From Thermoplasmata archaeon (GTDB lineage Archaea; Thermoplasmatota; Thermoplasmata; Lutacidiplasmatales; UBA184), in contig JASHWZ010000152.1 in NCBI GenBank assembly GCA_030043865.1, forward strand, positions 1-12,373: a DNA stretch of 12,373 nt, given 5' to 3'. This document shows positions 1 through 7,023 of this stretch, in pieces; the first letter of the stretch is position 1, and every line of letters starts with the position of its first letter. A program made the position numbers and the translations under genes. The notes under the pieces are model-generated. The model saw only the letters and a program-made list of their open reading frames with translations. It was not told the origin of the DNA and searched no databases.

Positions 1-321
1 GCCACCCTCGACGTGGCGCGGATGCTCCGCGAGGACTACCTCCAGCAGAGCGCCTACGACGACGTCGACACCTACTCCTCGATCCAGAAGCAGTACCGGA
101 TGCTCCGCGCGATCCTGCAGTTCGGCGACAGCGAGCAGGAAGCCATCGGGAAGGGCGCGACGGTCGCGCAGCTCCAGAAGCTGCCCGTCCGCACGAAGCT
201 CTCTCGGATGAAGTGGATTCCCGAAGCGGACTTGAAGAACCAGTTCGACCAGCTCGAGACCGAGATGGGGCAAGCGGTCCGCGCGACGGAATCGGGCGCG
301 ACCGCGGCCGGAGGCGCGTAG
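1..321 (+). CDS. atpA: A-type ATP synthase catalytic subunit A, C-terminal part only (5' truncated by window edge)
   Basis: This is the last 106 codons of the nucleotide-hydrolysing/synthesising subunit A of the archaeal A1AO ATP synthase. The frame is already open at base 1, so the gene begins before the window. The Walker A and catalytic residues are not visible here. What remains is the C-terminal helical bundle: a stretch starting [15 protein letters not shown], the acidic DDVDTYSS segment, and a [10 protein letters not shown] helix, typical of the end of archaeal A subunits. The stop is TAG at 319-321, only 2 nt before the ATG of atpB, so the two alternating subunits of the A3B3 hexamer are tightly coupled. 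Identity rests on this C-terminal similarity together with atpB and atpD directly downstream. Confidence 0.93.
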   Translation, partial: ATLDVARMLREDYLQQSAYDDVDTYSSIQKQYRMLRAILQFGDSEQEAIGKGATVAQLQKLPVRTKLSRMKWIPEADLKNQFDQLETEMGQAVRATESGATAAGGA

Positions 322-323
322 CC

Positions 324-1751
324 ATGGCCGTGAAGGGTACGGCACCGACCCCTCCGACCGCCGACGTCCCCGTCGACTACCGGACGGTCGACCGCGTCAC
401 GGGCCCGCTTCTGTTCGTCAAGGACGTCTCGAACGCCGCGTACGGCGAGATCGTCGAGATCACCCTCCCGAGCGGGGAGCGCCGGCAGGGCCAGGTGCTC
501 GATTCGCGGAAGGGGCTCGCGATCGTCCAGGTGTTCGGACCCACGATGGGCATGAACATCGAATCGACGAGCGTGAAGTTCCTCGGCGAGGTCGCGACCC
601 TTGCCGTTTCGGACGAGCTGCTCGGTCGCGTGTTCAACGGCCTCGGCGAGCCGCGCGACGGCGGCCCGAAGATCGTCAGCACGACGGAGCTCGAGATCGT
701 CGGGAACGCGATGAACCCCTACTCGCGCGAGGAGCCGAGCGAGTTCATCCAGACGGGGATCTCGACCATCGACGCGATGAACACGCTCGTGCGCGGCCAG
801 AAGCTCCCGATCTTCTCGGGCGCGGGGCTGCCGCACAACCAGATCGCCGCGCAGATCGTCCGTCAGGCGAAGCTGCGCAACTCCACCGAGGGGTTCGCGG
901 TCGTCTTCGCCGCGATGGGGATCACGAGCGAGGAGGCGAACTTCTTCCTGAAGGAGTTCGAGTCGACCGGCGCGCTCGAGCGGGCGGTCGTCTTCCTGAA
1001 CCTCTCCTCGGACCCGTCGATGGAGCGGGTCGTCACGCCGCGGATGGCGCTCACGGCGGCCGAGTTCCTTGCCTACGAGCGGGACCTCCACGTGCTCGTC
1101 GTCCTCACCGACATGACGAACTACTGCGAGGCGCTCCGCGAGGTCTCGGCGGCGCGGGACGAGGTGCCGGGTCGGCGTGGCTACCCCGGCTACATGTACA
1201 CCGACCTCGCGACGATCTACGAGCGCGCGGGGAAGATCCACGGCCGGAAGGGCTCGATCACCCAGCTCCCGATCCTCACGATGCCGGCGGACGACGTGAC
1301 GCACCCGATCCCGGACCTCACGGGCTACATCACCGAGGGCCAGATCTACGTCAGCCGGGAGCTGCAGCGCCGCGGCGTCTACCCGCCGATCGACGTGCTG
1401 CCGTCCCTCTCGCGCCTGATGAACCAGGGGATCGGACCGAAGCGGACGCGCGAGGACCACCGCGGGGTCGCCGACCAACTGTTCGCGACGTACGCGACCG
1501 GGAAGGACCAGCGCGCGCTCTCCGCGATCGTCGGCGAGGAGTCGCTCTCCCCCGTCGACCGGCTCTACCTCAAGGCGGCCGATCGGTTCGAGACCCAGTT
1601 CGTCAACCAGCGGGCCGACGAGGACCGCACGATCGACCAGAGCCTCTCGATCGGCTGGGAGATCCTCTCCGACCTCCCCGACGCGGAGCTGAAGCGGATC
1701 AAGCCGGAATTCATCGCGAAGTACCGGACGCACCCGAGCGCGATCACGTAA
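324..1751 (+). CDS. atpB: A-type ATP synthase regulatory/non-catalytic subunit B
   Basis: 475-aa B subunit that alternates with A in the cytoplasmic A3B3 hexamer. The beta-barrel N-terminus occupies about residues 20-90. At residues 164-173 the P-loop position reads [10 protein letters not shown], the degenerate, non-Walker form that marks B rather than [13 protein letters not shown] follows at about 360-371; its Arg364 is in the position of the arginine finger that reaches the A-subunit site. The length matches the family. The ATG at 324 was chosen because it starts 2 nt after the atpA stop and gives MAVKGTAP before the conserved [15 protein letters not shown] start. A longer in-frame extension upstream would overlap atpA and adds no family sequence. 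atpD follows after 13 nt. Confidence 0.96.
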   Translation: MAVKGTAPTPPTADVPVDYRTVDRVTGPLLFVKDVSNAAYGEIVEITLPSGERRQGQVLDSRKGLAIVQVFGPTMGMNIESTSVKFLGEVATLAVSDELLGRVFNGLGEPRDGGPKIVSTTELEIVGNAMNPYSREEPSEFIQTGISTIDAMNTLVRGQKLPIFSGAGLPHNQIAAQIVRQAKLRNSTEGFAVVFAAMGITSEEANFFLKEFESTGALERAVVFLNLSSDPSMERVVTPRMALTAAEFLAYERDLHVLVVLTDMTNYCEALREVSAARDEVPGRRGYPGYMYTDLATIYERAGKIHGRKGSITQLPILTMPADDVTHPIPDLTGYITEGQIYVSRELQRRGVYPPIDVLPSLSRLMNQGIGPKRTREDHRGVADQLFATYATGKDQRALSAIVGEESLSPVDRLYLKAADRFETQFVNQRADEDRTIDQSLSIGWEILSDLPDAELKRIKPEFIAKYRTHPSAIT

Positions 1752-1764
1752 CGGAGGCTCGACC

Positions 1765-2409
1765 GTGCCCGCGGAGACCGTGCGACCGACCCGCCTCGAA
1801 CTGCTCCGGACCCGGCGGCGGATCGTCGTCGCGAAGAAGGGCCTCAACCTTCTCAAGCTGAAGCGGACCGCGCTGATCGTCGAATTCTTCTCGATCTCGA
1901 AGGAGGCGATGAAGCTCCGCGGCGACCTCAAGGCACGGATCGCCCGCGGCTACGAGTCGATTCGGATGGCTGAGATGATGGAGGGCCCGACCCGTCTCGA
2001 GAGCATCTCGATGCTCCTCCCCGACGTCCGTCCGATCCTGGTCGCGACGAAGAACGTCATGGGCGTGAAGACCCCGCGCGTCGACCGCGGCGACTACCAG
2101 CCCGTGGCGGCGCCCGAGCTCCTCGACCTCCCGACGTCGGTGAACGAGTCGATCCGCCACTTCCAGGGGATCTACCAGGTCGTGCTCGACATCGCGGAGA
2201 AGGAGAACGCCCTCCGCCGGCTCCTCAAGGAGATCGAGAAGACCAAGCGCCGCGCGAGCGCGATCGAGAACGTCCTGATCCCGCGGCTGCAGGGAACCGT
2301 GCGGTACATCAAGTTCCGGTTCGACGAGCTCGAGCGCGACTCGTTCAGCATGCTGAAGACGGTGAAGCGCAAGATCGAGCAGACGGAGGCCGATGCAGCC
2401 AGCGCCTAA
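1765..2409 (+). CDS. atpD: A-type ATP synthase central-shaft subunit D
   Basis: 214-aa subunit D, the antiparallel coiled-coil rotor shaft inside the A3B3 hexamer, comparable to gamma in F-type enzymes. The N-terminal helix carries the family signature VRPTRLELLRTRRRIVVAKKG followed by LLKLKRTALI. The C-terminal helix carries RRASAIENVLIPRL and then RYIKFRFDELERDSF. Both helices pair to form the shaft, and the middle (about 70-120) is the globular head. The start is GTG at 1765, with GGAGG at 1753-1757 giving 7 nt spacing. The last 17 bases overlap the start of a small membrane protein in another frame. Length is usual for the family. Confidence 0.95.
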   Translation: MPAETVRPTRLELLRTRRRIVVAKKGLNLLKLKRTALIVEFFSISKEAMKLRGDLKARIARGYESIRMAEMMEGPTRLESISMLLPDVRPILVATKNVMGVKTPRVDRGDYQPVAAPELLDLPTSVNESIRHFQGIYQVVLDIAEKENALRRLLKEIEKTKRRASAIENVLIPRLQGTVRYIKFRFDELERDSFSMLKTVKRKIEQTEADAASA

Positions 2410-2518
2410 CGTCGCCGTCCGCCGGTTCCGCATCGTCCAGGGCGTCTCGCTCGCGGTCAAGCTCGCGGCGATCGCCGGCCTCCTCCTGTTCCTCGCGTAC
2501 TACTACGGAGCGATCTGA
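2393..2518 (+). CDS. 41-aa single-span membrane microprotein inside the ATP synthase operon
   Basis: A short gene reading from ATG 2393 to TGA 2516-2518. It begins inside the last codons of atpD and its stop shares one base with the next ATG (TGATG). The product starts MQPAPNVAVRRFRIVQ, with arginines at 10, 11 and 13, followed by one hydrophobic helix at about residues 18-39 rich in Leu/Ala and ending LAYYYGAI. The positive-inside rule puts the N-terminus in the cytoplasm. GGAGG at 2385-2389 lies just upstream, though the spacing is a tight 3 nt. The ATG is the only start in this frame, because a stop lies at 2363-2365. I do not recognise a family. Methanosarcina operons carry a small gene, ahaG, after D, but I cannot compare sequences. 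Best guess: an accessory or assembly subunit of the AO part. Confidence 0.62.
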   Translation: MQPAPNVAVRRFRIVQGVSLAVKLAAIAGLLLFLAYYYGAI

Positions 2519-2877
2519 TGGCGACCGCGATGGCCCCCGGGGCGGACCTCGGCTCGATCGAGGCCCTGAAGCGCGTGAAGGCGGCGGAGACCGACTACGA
2601 CCTCAAGATCCGGGCCGCGCGCGGCCAGGCCGAGGAGGCGCTCCAGCAGCTGCGCGGCGACGCCGACGAGGCCGTGAAGGCCGCCCAAGCCGCCGCGGAC
2701 GCCGACCGGGCCCAGCGGGTCGACGCCGCCCGCGTCGCGGCCGACCGGGAGGCCGCGGGCATCCTCGCCGACGGGCGGAAGGCGGCCGAAGCGGCCGCGG
2801 CGGGCGAGGGCTCGCGCGCGACCGACAAGAAGGACGCGATCCTCGCCGCGGTCCTCGCCGGCTTCTCGAAGGACTGA
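2518..2877 (+). CDS. atpH: A-type ATP synthase peripheral-stalk subunit H (G-like)
   Basis: 119-aa, almost entirely charged and Ala-rich helix with coiled-coil character from about residue 14 to 95 (for example EALKRVKAAETDYDLKIRAA and DEAVKAAQAAADADRA). This matches the archaeal subunit H/G that pairs with subunit E to form the stator stalks holding A3B3 against subunit I. The ATG overlaps the stop of the membrane microprotein by one base (TGATG), and GGAG at 2507-2510 is 7 nt away. The assignment rests mainly on location just before atpI, where H sits in canonical operons, plus composition, because low-complexity coiled coils carry little family signal. Its partner subunit E is encoded on the other strand in the convergent unit. 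Confidence 0.8.
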   Translation: MATAMAPGADLGSIEALKRVKAAETDYDLKIRAARGQAEEALQQLRGDADEAVKAAQAAADADRAQRVDAARVAADREAAGILADGRKAAEAAAAGEGSRATDKKDAILAAVLAGFSKD

Positions 2878-2890
2878 CGGAGCGAGCGCC

Positions 2891-4909
2891 ATGGGACTGC
2901 TGCGCCCCGAGCGAATGACCAAGGTCGGGCTGCTCGGCTGGAAGGACGACCAGGAGCGGATCCTCACCGTGCTCCACGACCTGCGCCTCGCGCAGGTCGA
3001 GCCGCTCTCGCCCGCCGCGCTGGCGGAGCTCGCGCCCGAGCGGGGGACCGAGACGCAGCGGACGATCGGCGACGAGGCACTGCGCTTCCGGGGCCTGAAG
3101 TCGGCGCTCCCCGCGGTCCCGGTCGGCGCGCCGCGCCGGTTCGACACTCTCGACGACATCCTCGCCGCGGCGAAGGCGGTCCCGATCGACGCCGAGGTCG
3201 GCGACCTGACCCGCGAGAACGACCGGCTCCTTTCGGAGCAGCAGGCGACGGACGAGTCGCTCGCGCTGCTCGAGAAGCTCTCGTTCTATCCGGACCGCCT
3301 CGAGTACCTCACGGGCGAGAGCTTCCTGAGCTTCTTCGGCGAGGGCGACCCCGAGGCAATCGGGGCGCTGCGCGCCGCGGTCCCCCCGAGCGCGGACGCG
3401 CAGTTCCTCCTCGACCCGTCGGGCGGCGGCCGGTGCCTCGTGAGCCTGCGCCGGGCCGCGGCCGACGCGCTGCTACGGGCGGCGCAGTCCGGCGGGGTGC
3501 ATCTCACGGCGGTGCCGAACCTCCGGGGGACCGCGCCCGAGGAGCTCGAGCATCTGCGCGCCCGGCGCGAGGAGGTCCTCCGTCGCCGCGTCGCGATCGC
3601 CGAGCGGCTCGGCGCACTCGCCCGCGACTGGTACCCGACCGTGGCCGCGATCGACGAGGCGCTCCAGGTCGAGAACCGGAAGGTCGAGATCGTCGCGAAG
3701 CTCGGGGCGGGTCGCTCGACGTTCGCCCTCGAGGCGTGGGTGCCGAGCCGGGACGTCGCGCGCCTGGAGTCGGTCGTCCAGTCGGCCGCGGGCGGCCGCG
3801 TCTACTTCTACGCCGTCCCGACCGAGGAGGAGCCGCCCACCCTGATGTCGAACCCGCGGGGGATCCGGCGGTTCGAGTTCTTCATCCGGTTCTACTCGCT
3901 CCCGCAGGCGGACGAGTGGGACCCGACACTCGTCTTCGCGATCGCCTTCCCGCTGTTCTTCGGCCTGATGCTCGGCGACTGGGGCTACGGCCTCACGATC
4001 CTCCTGATCTGTCTCTGGATGATCGCGGGCTTCCCCGGCGCCCAGCACCTCCCGAAGTTCGGCCGCAACTTCGTCAAGCGGATCATGGGCCCCGAGGGGA
4101 TGCGCCAGCTCGCCTACGCGCTCATCCCGGGCTGCCTGCTCGCGATCGGGCTCGGCGTCTACTTCGACGAGTTCTTCGGCTACCCACTGTTCGCCAAGCT
4201 GTTGGGCTACGTCGCGCCCTTGGACCCGCTCCACCAGGTCGGGCTCCTGCTCCTCTTCGCGGGCTTCGTCGGTCTCGGGATGGTGACGCTCGGCTTTGTC
4301 TTCGGGCTCCTGAAGGAGTACTTCCACCACCACCGCCGCGGGGTCATCGGCAAGTTCGGCGGCATCCTGTTCGCCTGGGGCCTCGCGTTCTTCGGGCTCT
4401 GCGTGCTCGGCGCGAAGACCCTCGGCCCGGTCACGGCGAAGGGCGCCTCGACCGCGAACCCGTCGTTCGACGTCGCGCTCGCGGGGCTCGTCCTCGGGCT
4501 CGTGCTGATGGTCGTCGGCGAGGGCGTCCAGAACGGGATGATGTCGCTGATCGAGGTGCTGAGCCACATCCTCTCCTACACGCGGTTGGTCGGCATCCTG
4601 CTCGCGAGCGTCGTCCTCGCGCTCGTCATCAACACGATCGCGGGCGGCCTGTTCGCGGGCGGGGCGGTCGTCGGGGTCGTGGTCGCCCTCGTGATCCTCG
4701 TCATCGGGCAGTCGTTCAACGTCATCCTCGGCGTCTTCGAGCCGGGGATCCAGGGGGCGCGGCTGATCTTCGTGGAGTACTTCTCGAAGTTCTACACGGG
4801 GAACGGCCAGCCGTTCCGCCCGTTCGGGGCGGCCCGGACGCACACGGTGTCGAGCGTGAGCGCGGACGGTGCGAGCGCGACCCCGATCCTCCAGGCGCCG
4901 CCCGGCTAG
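2891..4909 (+). CDS. atpI: A-type ATP synthase membrane subunit I (subunit a)
   Basis: 672-aa subunit a/I, the stator half of the ion channel. Residues 1 to about 330 form the cytoplasmic arm that contacts the E/H stalks, with a coiled coil at roughly 215-270. About 345-632 is the membrane part, with seven or eight predicted helices, starting at LVFAIAFPLFFGLMLGDWGYG. Arg565 in LSYTRL is equivalent to the essential channel arginine of V-type a subunits (SYLRL in yeast Vph1), and Arg624 in GARLIFVEYF lies 59 residues on, the same separation as the Arg563/Arg622 pair of Thermus. The ending FYTGNGQPFRPF is typical of the family. ATG 2891 follows GGAG at 2879-2882. The last ~25 residues after the family end are a Ser/Ala/Pro tail. 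It converges on atpC. Confidence 0.95.
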   Translation: MGLLRPERMTKVGLLGWKDDQERILTVLHDLRLAQVEPLSPAALAELAPERGTETQRTIGDEALRFRGLKSALPAVPVGAPRRFDTLDDILAAAKAVPIDAEVGDLTRENDRLLSEQQATDESLALLEKLSFYPDRLEYLTGESFLSFFGEGDPEAIGALRAAVPPSADAQFLLDPSGGGRCLVSLRRAAADALLRAAQSGGVHLTAVPNLRGTAPEELEHLRARREEVLRRRVAIAERLGALARDWYPTVAAIDEALQVENRKVEIVAKLGAGRSTFALEAWVPSRDVARLESVVQSAAGGRVYFYAVPTEEEPPTLMSNPRGIRRFEFFIRFYSLPQADEWDPTLVFAIAFPLFFGLMLGDWGYGLTILLICLWMIAGFPGAQHLPKFGRNFVKRIMGPEGMRQLAYALIPGCLLAIGLGVYFDEFFGYPLFAKLLGYVAPLDPLHQVGLLLLFAGFVGLGMVTLGFVFGLLKEYFHHHRRGVIGKFGGILFAWGLAFFGLCVLGAKTLGPVTAKGASTANPSFDVALAGLVLGLVLMVVGEGVQNGMMSLIEVLSHILSYTRLVGILLASVVLALVINTIAGGLFAGGAVVGVVVALVILVIGQSFNVILGVFEPGIQGARLIFVEYFSKFYTGNGQPFRPFGAARTHTVSSVSADGASATPILQAPPG

Positions 4910-4919
4910 GCCGGCCTAG
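4906..4919. repeat. 14-bp perfect palindrome covering both convergent stop codons
   Basis: CTAGGCCGGCCTAG is a perfect palindrome. It contains the TAG of atpI (4907-4909), the 6-bp gap GCCGGC, and the TAG of atpC read on the other strand (4916-4918). No T-tract lies between the genes, so transcripts from the two half-operons should run into each other. The palindrome could be a protein site or a bidirectional RNA hairpin, or may simply be a consequence of two TAG stops around GC-rich sequence. Confidence 0.7.
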
Positions 4920-5992
4920 AGGCGCGGCGACACGAGGAGCGGGGTGAGCCGCTCGTTCGGGATGTCGTAGAGCTTCGCGAAGGCGACCCGCCGCACGTCC
5001 TCCCGCTCGAGCTCCGCGAGGAGCAGGTAGGTGAAGATCACGGCGAGGGAGAGCGGGTACGTCCGCAGGCGCTTCAGCTCGGTCGTCGCGCGGTCGCGCG
5101 CGAGCGCCGCCTCGAAGCCGGTGAGGCTCCGGTTCTCCGAGAAGTCGGCCGTCCCCTCGGCGATCGTGGGGAAGCGGGCCACGAGGCGGTCGACGAGCTC
5201 GGGCACCCCGCGCACGCCGTAGAGGTCGGGCACCTGGGCCACGGGCACCGTGCCGCCGTCGAACCACCGCGCGACGACCTCGTCGAGCGGCAGGTCCGCG
5301 GCCTTCCCCTTGAGCAGGAGGAGCGCGTTCCGCTGGTCGATCTCGCTCCCCAGGAACTGGCGGACGACCCACTCGTCGCCCTGGAAGTACCGCGCCGCCT
5401 CGAGGACGCGCGCGTAGTACTCGCGGTCGAGAGCGTGCAGGATCGGGAAGATGTCGTGCGAGCGCTGGAACGCCTCGACCAGCGGCAGCACGGTCCCGCC
5501 GTAGCCGTACTTCACGAGCGTCGCGGCGACCGCCTCGAGGCTCGGCTGCGCGAGCAGCTGGCGGAAGTCGTCGAGCGTGAGCACGCCGGCGTAGAGGCCG
5601 GCGGGGATCTCCCGGCTCGAGACGAGGTGGTCCTCGGTCTCGGTGATCGACTTCCCCTGCGCCTTCGCCGCGAGGATCAGCTCGATGTTCTGGAGGTCCC
5701 AGCGCGTCAGGTACGCCGCGACCACGCCGCGTCCCGCGAACGGGGTCGCTTCGTAGGCGTGGCGGTTCCGCCGGACGAACGTGCGGTTGATGGCGACCTC
5801 GACCAGCGCCGCCCCCTGGTACGCCGCCCGGGTCGCCTGCACGTCCGGTCCGTACGGGGTCGCGTCGAGCAGCTTCGCCACCTCGTTCGGGTCCTTCGCA
5901 GCGACGAGCTGCGCGTACGTCTCTTTCGAGAGGAACGCCGTGAACTCCGGCTTGAGGCGGCCGAGCGCGCTCGCGTACGCGGAGGCGGCCAA
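4916..5992 (-). CDS. atpC: A-type ATP synthase subunit C (rotor-shaft to c-ring adaptor)
   Basis: 358-aa subunit C, the funnel-shaped protein (V-type d) that joins the central shaft to the membrane c-ring. It shows the three-fold repeated helical architecture of the family: YASALGRLKPEFTAFLSK at the start, RRNRHAYEATPFAGRGVVAAYLTRWDLQNIELILAAK near 75-110, and a later IDQRNALLLLKGKA segment, with an ending rich in LAELEREDVRR. The start is TTG at 5990-5992, 10 nt after the atpE stop; AGGA, partly inside that stop region, is 8 nt upstream. No ATG or GTG nearby gives the conserved N-terminus. It is the last gene of the K-E-C unit and meets atpI tail to tail. Confidence 0.92.
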   Translation of the reverse strand: MAASAYASALGRLKPEFTAFLSKETYAQLVAAKDPNEVAKLLDATPYGPDVQATRAAYQGAALVEVAINRTFVRRNRHAYEATPFAGRGVVAAYLTRWDLQNIELILAAKAQGKSITETEDHLVSSREIPAGLYAGVLTLDDFRQLLAQPSLEAVAATLVKYGYGGTVLPLVEAFQRSHDIFPILHALDREYYARVLEAARYFQGDEWVVRQFLGSEIDQRNALLLLKGKAADLPLDEVVARWFDGGTVPVAQVPDLYGVRGVPELVDRLVARFPTIAEGTADFSENRSLTGFEAALARDRATTELKRLRTYPLSLAVIFTYLLLAELEREDVRRVAFAKLYDIPNERLTPLLVSPRL

Positions 5993-6002
5993 TTCGACCG
6001 TC

Positions 6003-6554
6003 CTAGGCGAGGAGCTCGCGGACCTCGTCCTCGCGCAGGCGCAGCAGCTCGTCGAACGAGAGGTTCAGGCGGCGGCTCTGGTCGGTCGTCTCCGCGACCA
6101 GTCCGCCGAGGATCGGCTGCGGCGTCGGGTCGAACGCCTTCCCCGCGACCTTCGCGAGGACCGCGGCGTCGTCGGCCCGTCCCGAGATGCGGAGCTGCTT
6201 GCCCAGCGACCGGGCCGCGACCTCGGTCATGCGCTTCAGGACCGCGGGATAGGCGGGCGAGGCGGTGTAGTTCGCGAGCAGGGTGCGGGTCTCCTTGAGC
6301 CCGTCCTCGAGCCGGCGCTCCCGCGCCTCGTAGAGCATCTTCCGCGCCTGGAGCTTCGCGGCGGCGACCCGCTGCGCCCGCTCCCGCGCGACGTCCGCCT
6401 CGGTCGCGCGCTGCGCGTTCGCCCGGAGCTCGGCGATCTTCTGGTCCCGGTCGGCGGCGATGCGGGCGGCCTCCGCCTTCTCATGGTCGAGGGTCGCCCG
6501 GAGCTCCGCCTCGGCGTGCTGGCGGATCTCCTCGACGAGGCTCTCGAGGCTCAT
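6003..6554 (-). CDS. atpE: A-type ATP synthase peripheral-stalk subunit E
   Basis: 183-aa subunit E. The first ~90 residues are one long charged helix (MSLESLVEEIRQHAEAELRA, then LQARKMLYEARERRLEDGL) that coils with subunit H. The remaining ~90 residues form the small globular domain that caps the A3B3 hexamer, including LLANYTASPAYPAVLKR and the PILGGLVAETTDQSRRLNLS segment; the GG-hhhE/D-R pattern with following N-LSF is characteristic of E. The ATG at 6552-6554 lies 15 nt after the atpK stop, with no convincing Shine-Dalgarno in the GC-rich gap, so it may depend on translation of atpK. Normal length. Confidence 0.93.
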   Translation of the reverse strand: MSLESLVEEIRQHAEAELRATLDHEKAEAARIAADRDQKIAELRANAQRATEADVARERAQRVAAAKLQARKMLYEARERRLEDGLKETRTLLANYTASPAYPAVLKRMTEVAARSLGKQLRISGRADDAAVLAKVAGKAFDPTPQPILGGLVAETTDQSRRLNLSFDELLRLREDEVRELLA

Positions 6555-6569
6555 GGGCGCGAACGGGGC

Positions 6570-6812
6570 CTATACGTGCAGGATCCCGAGCAAGAGGATG
6601 ATGCCGAGCACGAACCCGATGATCCAGAGCGTCTCGGGAATGACGAAGAAGAACAGTACCTGGCCGAACTTCTCGGGCTTCTCCGCGATGATCCCCATGC
6701 CCGCGGCGCCGATCCCGGACTGAGCCATTCCGGTGCCGATCAAGCCCCCGGCGATCGCGATCCCGGCGGCGAGCGCGGCCCAGTCCGCATAGTCCGTCGG
6801 CAGTGCTGCCAT
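6570..6812 (-). CDS. atpK: A-type ATP synthase c-ring proteolipid subunit K
   Basis: 80-aa two-helix hairpin that oligomerises into the rotor ring. TM1 is the Gly-rich WAALAAGIAIAGGLIGTGMA run (about 11-32). AEKPEKFG (43-50) is the polar cytoplasmic loop, and TM2 runs from about 51 to 79. The ion-binding carboxylate is Glu60 in IPETLWIIGF. Many archaeal and bacterial A/V-type c subunits have PETQAIYG here; this one lacks the Gln and Tyr that help bind Na+ in such rings, which suggests protons. The ATG at 6810-6812 was chosen because it gives the normal short N-terminus. The open frame continues upstream to 7022, but that extension is Arg/Pro-rich shadow sequence crossing the promoter. Confidence 0.95.
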   Translation of the reverse strand: MAALPTDYADWAALAAGIAIAGGLIGTGMAQSGIGAAGMGIIAEKPEKFGQVLFFFVIPETLWIIGFVLGIILLLGILHV

Positions 6813-6841
6813 GGTCGAACCCGGGCCGCCGAGAAAGGTCG

Positions 6842-6851
6842 GGTATATAGG
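6842..6851 (-). promoter_or_regulatory. TATA box for atpK-atpE-atpC
   Basis: The - strand reads CCTATATACC here, centred about 34 nt before the atpK ATG (6812). An archaeal start site 24-28 nt downstream would leave a leader of roughly 8-10 nt, too short for a usual Shine-Dalgarno, and none is visible. The TATATA core is symmetrical, so transcription toward the Nudix gene is not excluded, but that would give a ~150-nt leader. Confidence 0.6.
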
Positions 6852-6859
6852 GTCACGCA

Positions 6860-6873
6860 CCGCCGACCGGCGG
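6860..6873. repeat. GC-rich 6+6 bp inverted repeat upstream of the atpK TATA box
   Basis: CCGCCG-AC-CGGCGG is a near-continuous 14-base palindrome ending about 10 bp upstream of the atpK TATA box (as read on the - strand), in the divergent region 6813-7023 between atpK and the Nudix gene. Its position would suit a regulator. In ~70 % GC DNA such palindromes also arise by chance. Nothing else gene-like is visible in that 211-bp region. Confidence 0.35.
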
Positions 6874-6992
6874 CGTCCGGCCGCCGAGGGGAATCCGAGC
6901 GGTTTCGGCCGCGTCGGAACCGTCCGGACGGCCCCGTCTCGCGTCGCGGGGAGGGCCCCCGGAGGTCGCGGAATGGCCGCTCGCGGCCGGGT

Positions 6993-7001
6993 GGAGTTAA
7001 G
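6993..7001 (+). promoter_or_regulatory. Possible TATA-like box for the Nudix gene
   Basis: GGAGTTAAGC contains the only A/T-rich patch near the Nudix start. Its centre is about 26 nt before the GTG at 7024, the distance expected for a leaderless archaeal transcript. The match to a TATA box is weak. Confidence 0.3.
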
Positions 7002-7023
7002 CGGCGGAGGCCGTGGGAGCACC

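Noticed and set aside
72..1931. 619-codon open frame on the - strand opposite atpA/atpB
   Set aside because: Antisense to clear ATP synthase genes; composition (Arg, Asp, Leu, Val with little else) is typical of GC-rich shadow frames.
2518..2877. Subunit H-like protein as a possible histone-like or Ala-rich DNA-binding protein
   Set aside because: Placement immediately before atpI and heptad-like charged helix fit the stator H/G subunit better.
3433..4947. 504-codon + strand frame inside atpI
   Set aside because: Arg/Pro/Gly-rich shadow of the atpI third codon position; no domain, and atpI is unmistakable.
6813..7022. N-terminal extension of atpK up to 7022
   Set aside because: c subunits are about 80 aa; the extension runs through the promoter and looks non-coding.
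6811..7023. Long N-terminal extension of the Nudix protein from ATG 6811
   Set aside because: It overlaps the atpK start and the TATA box and adds only Arg/Gly/Pro-rich sequence; GTG 7024 fits the family N-terminus better.
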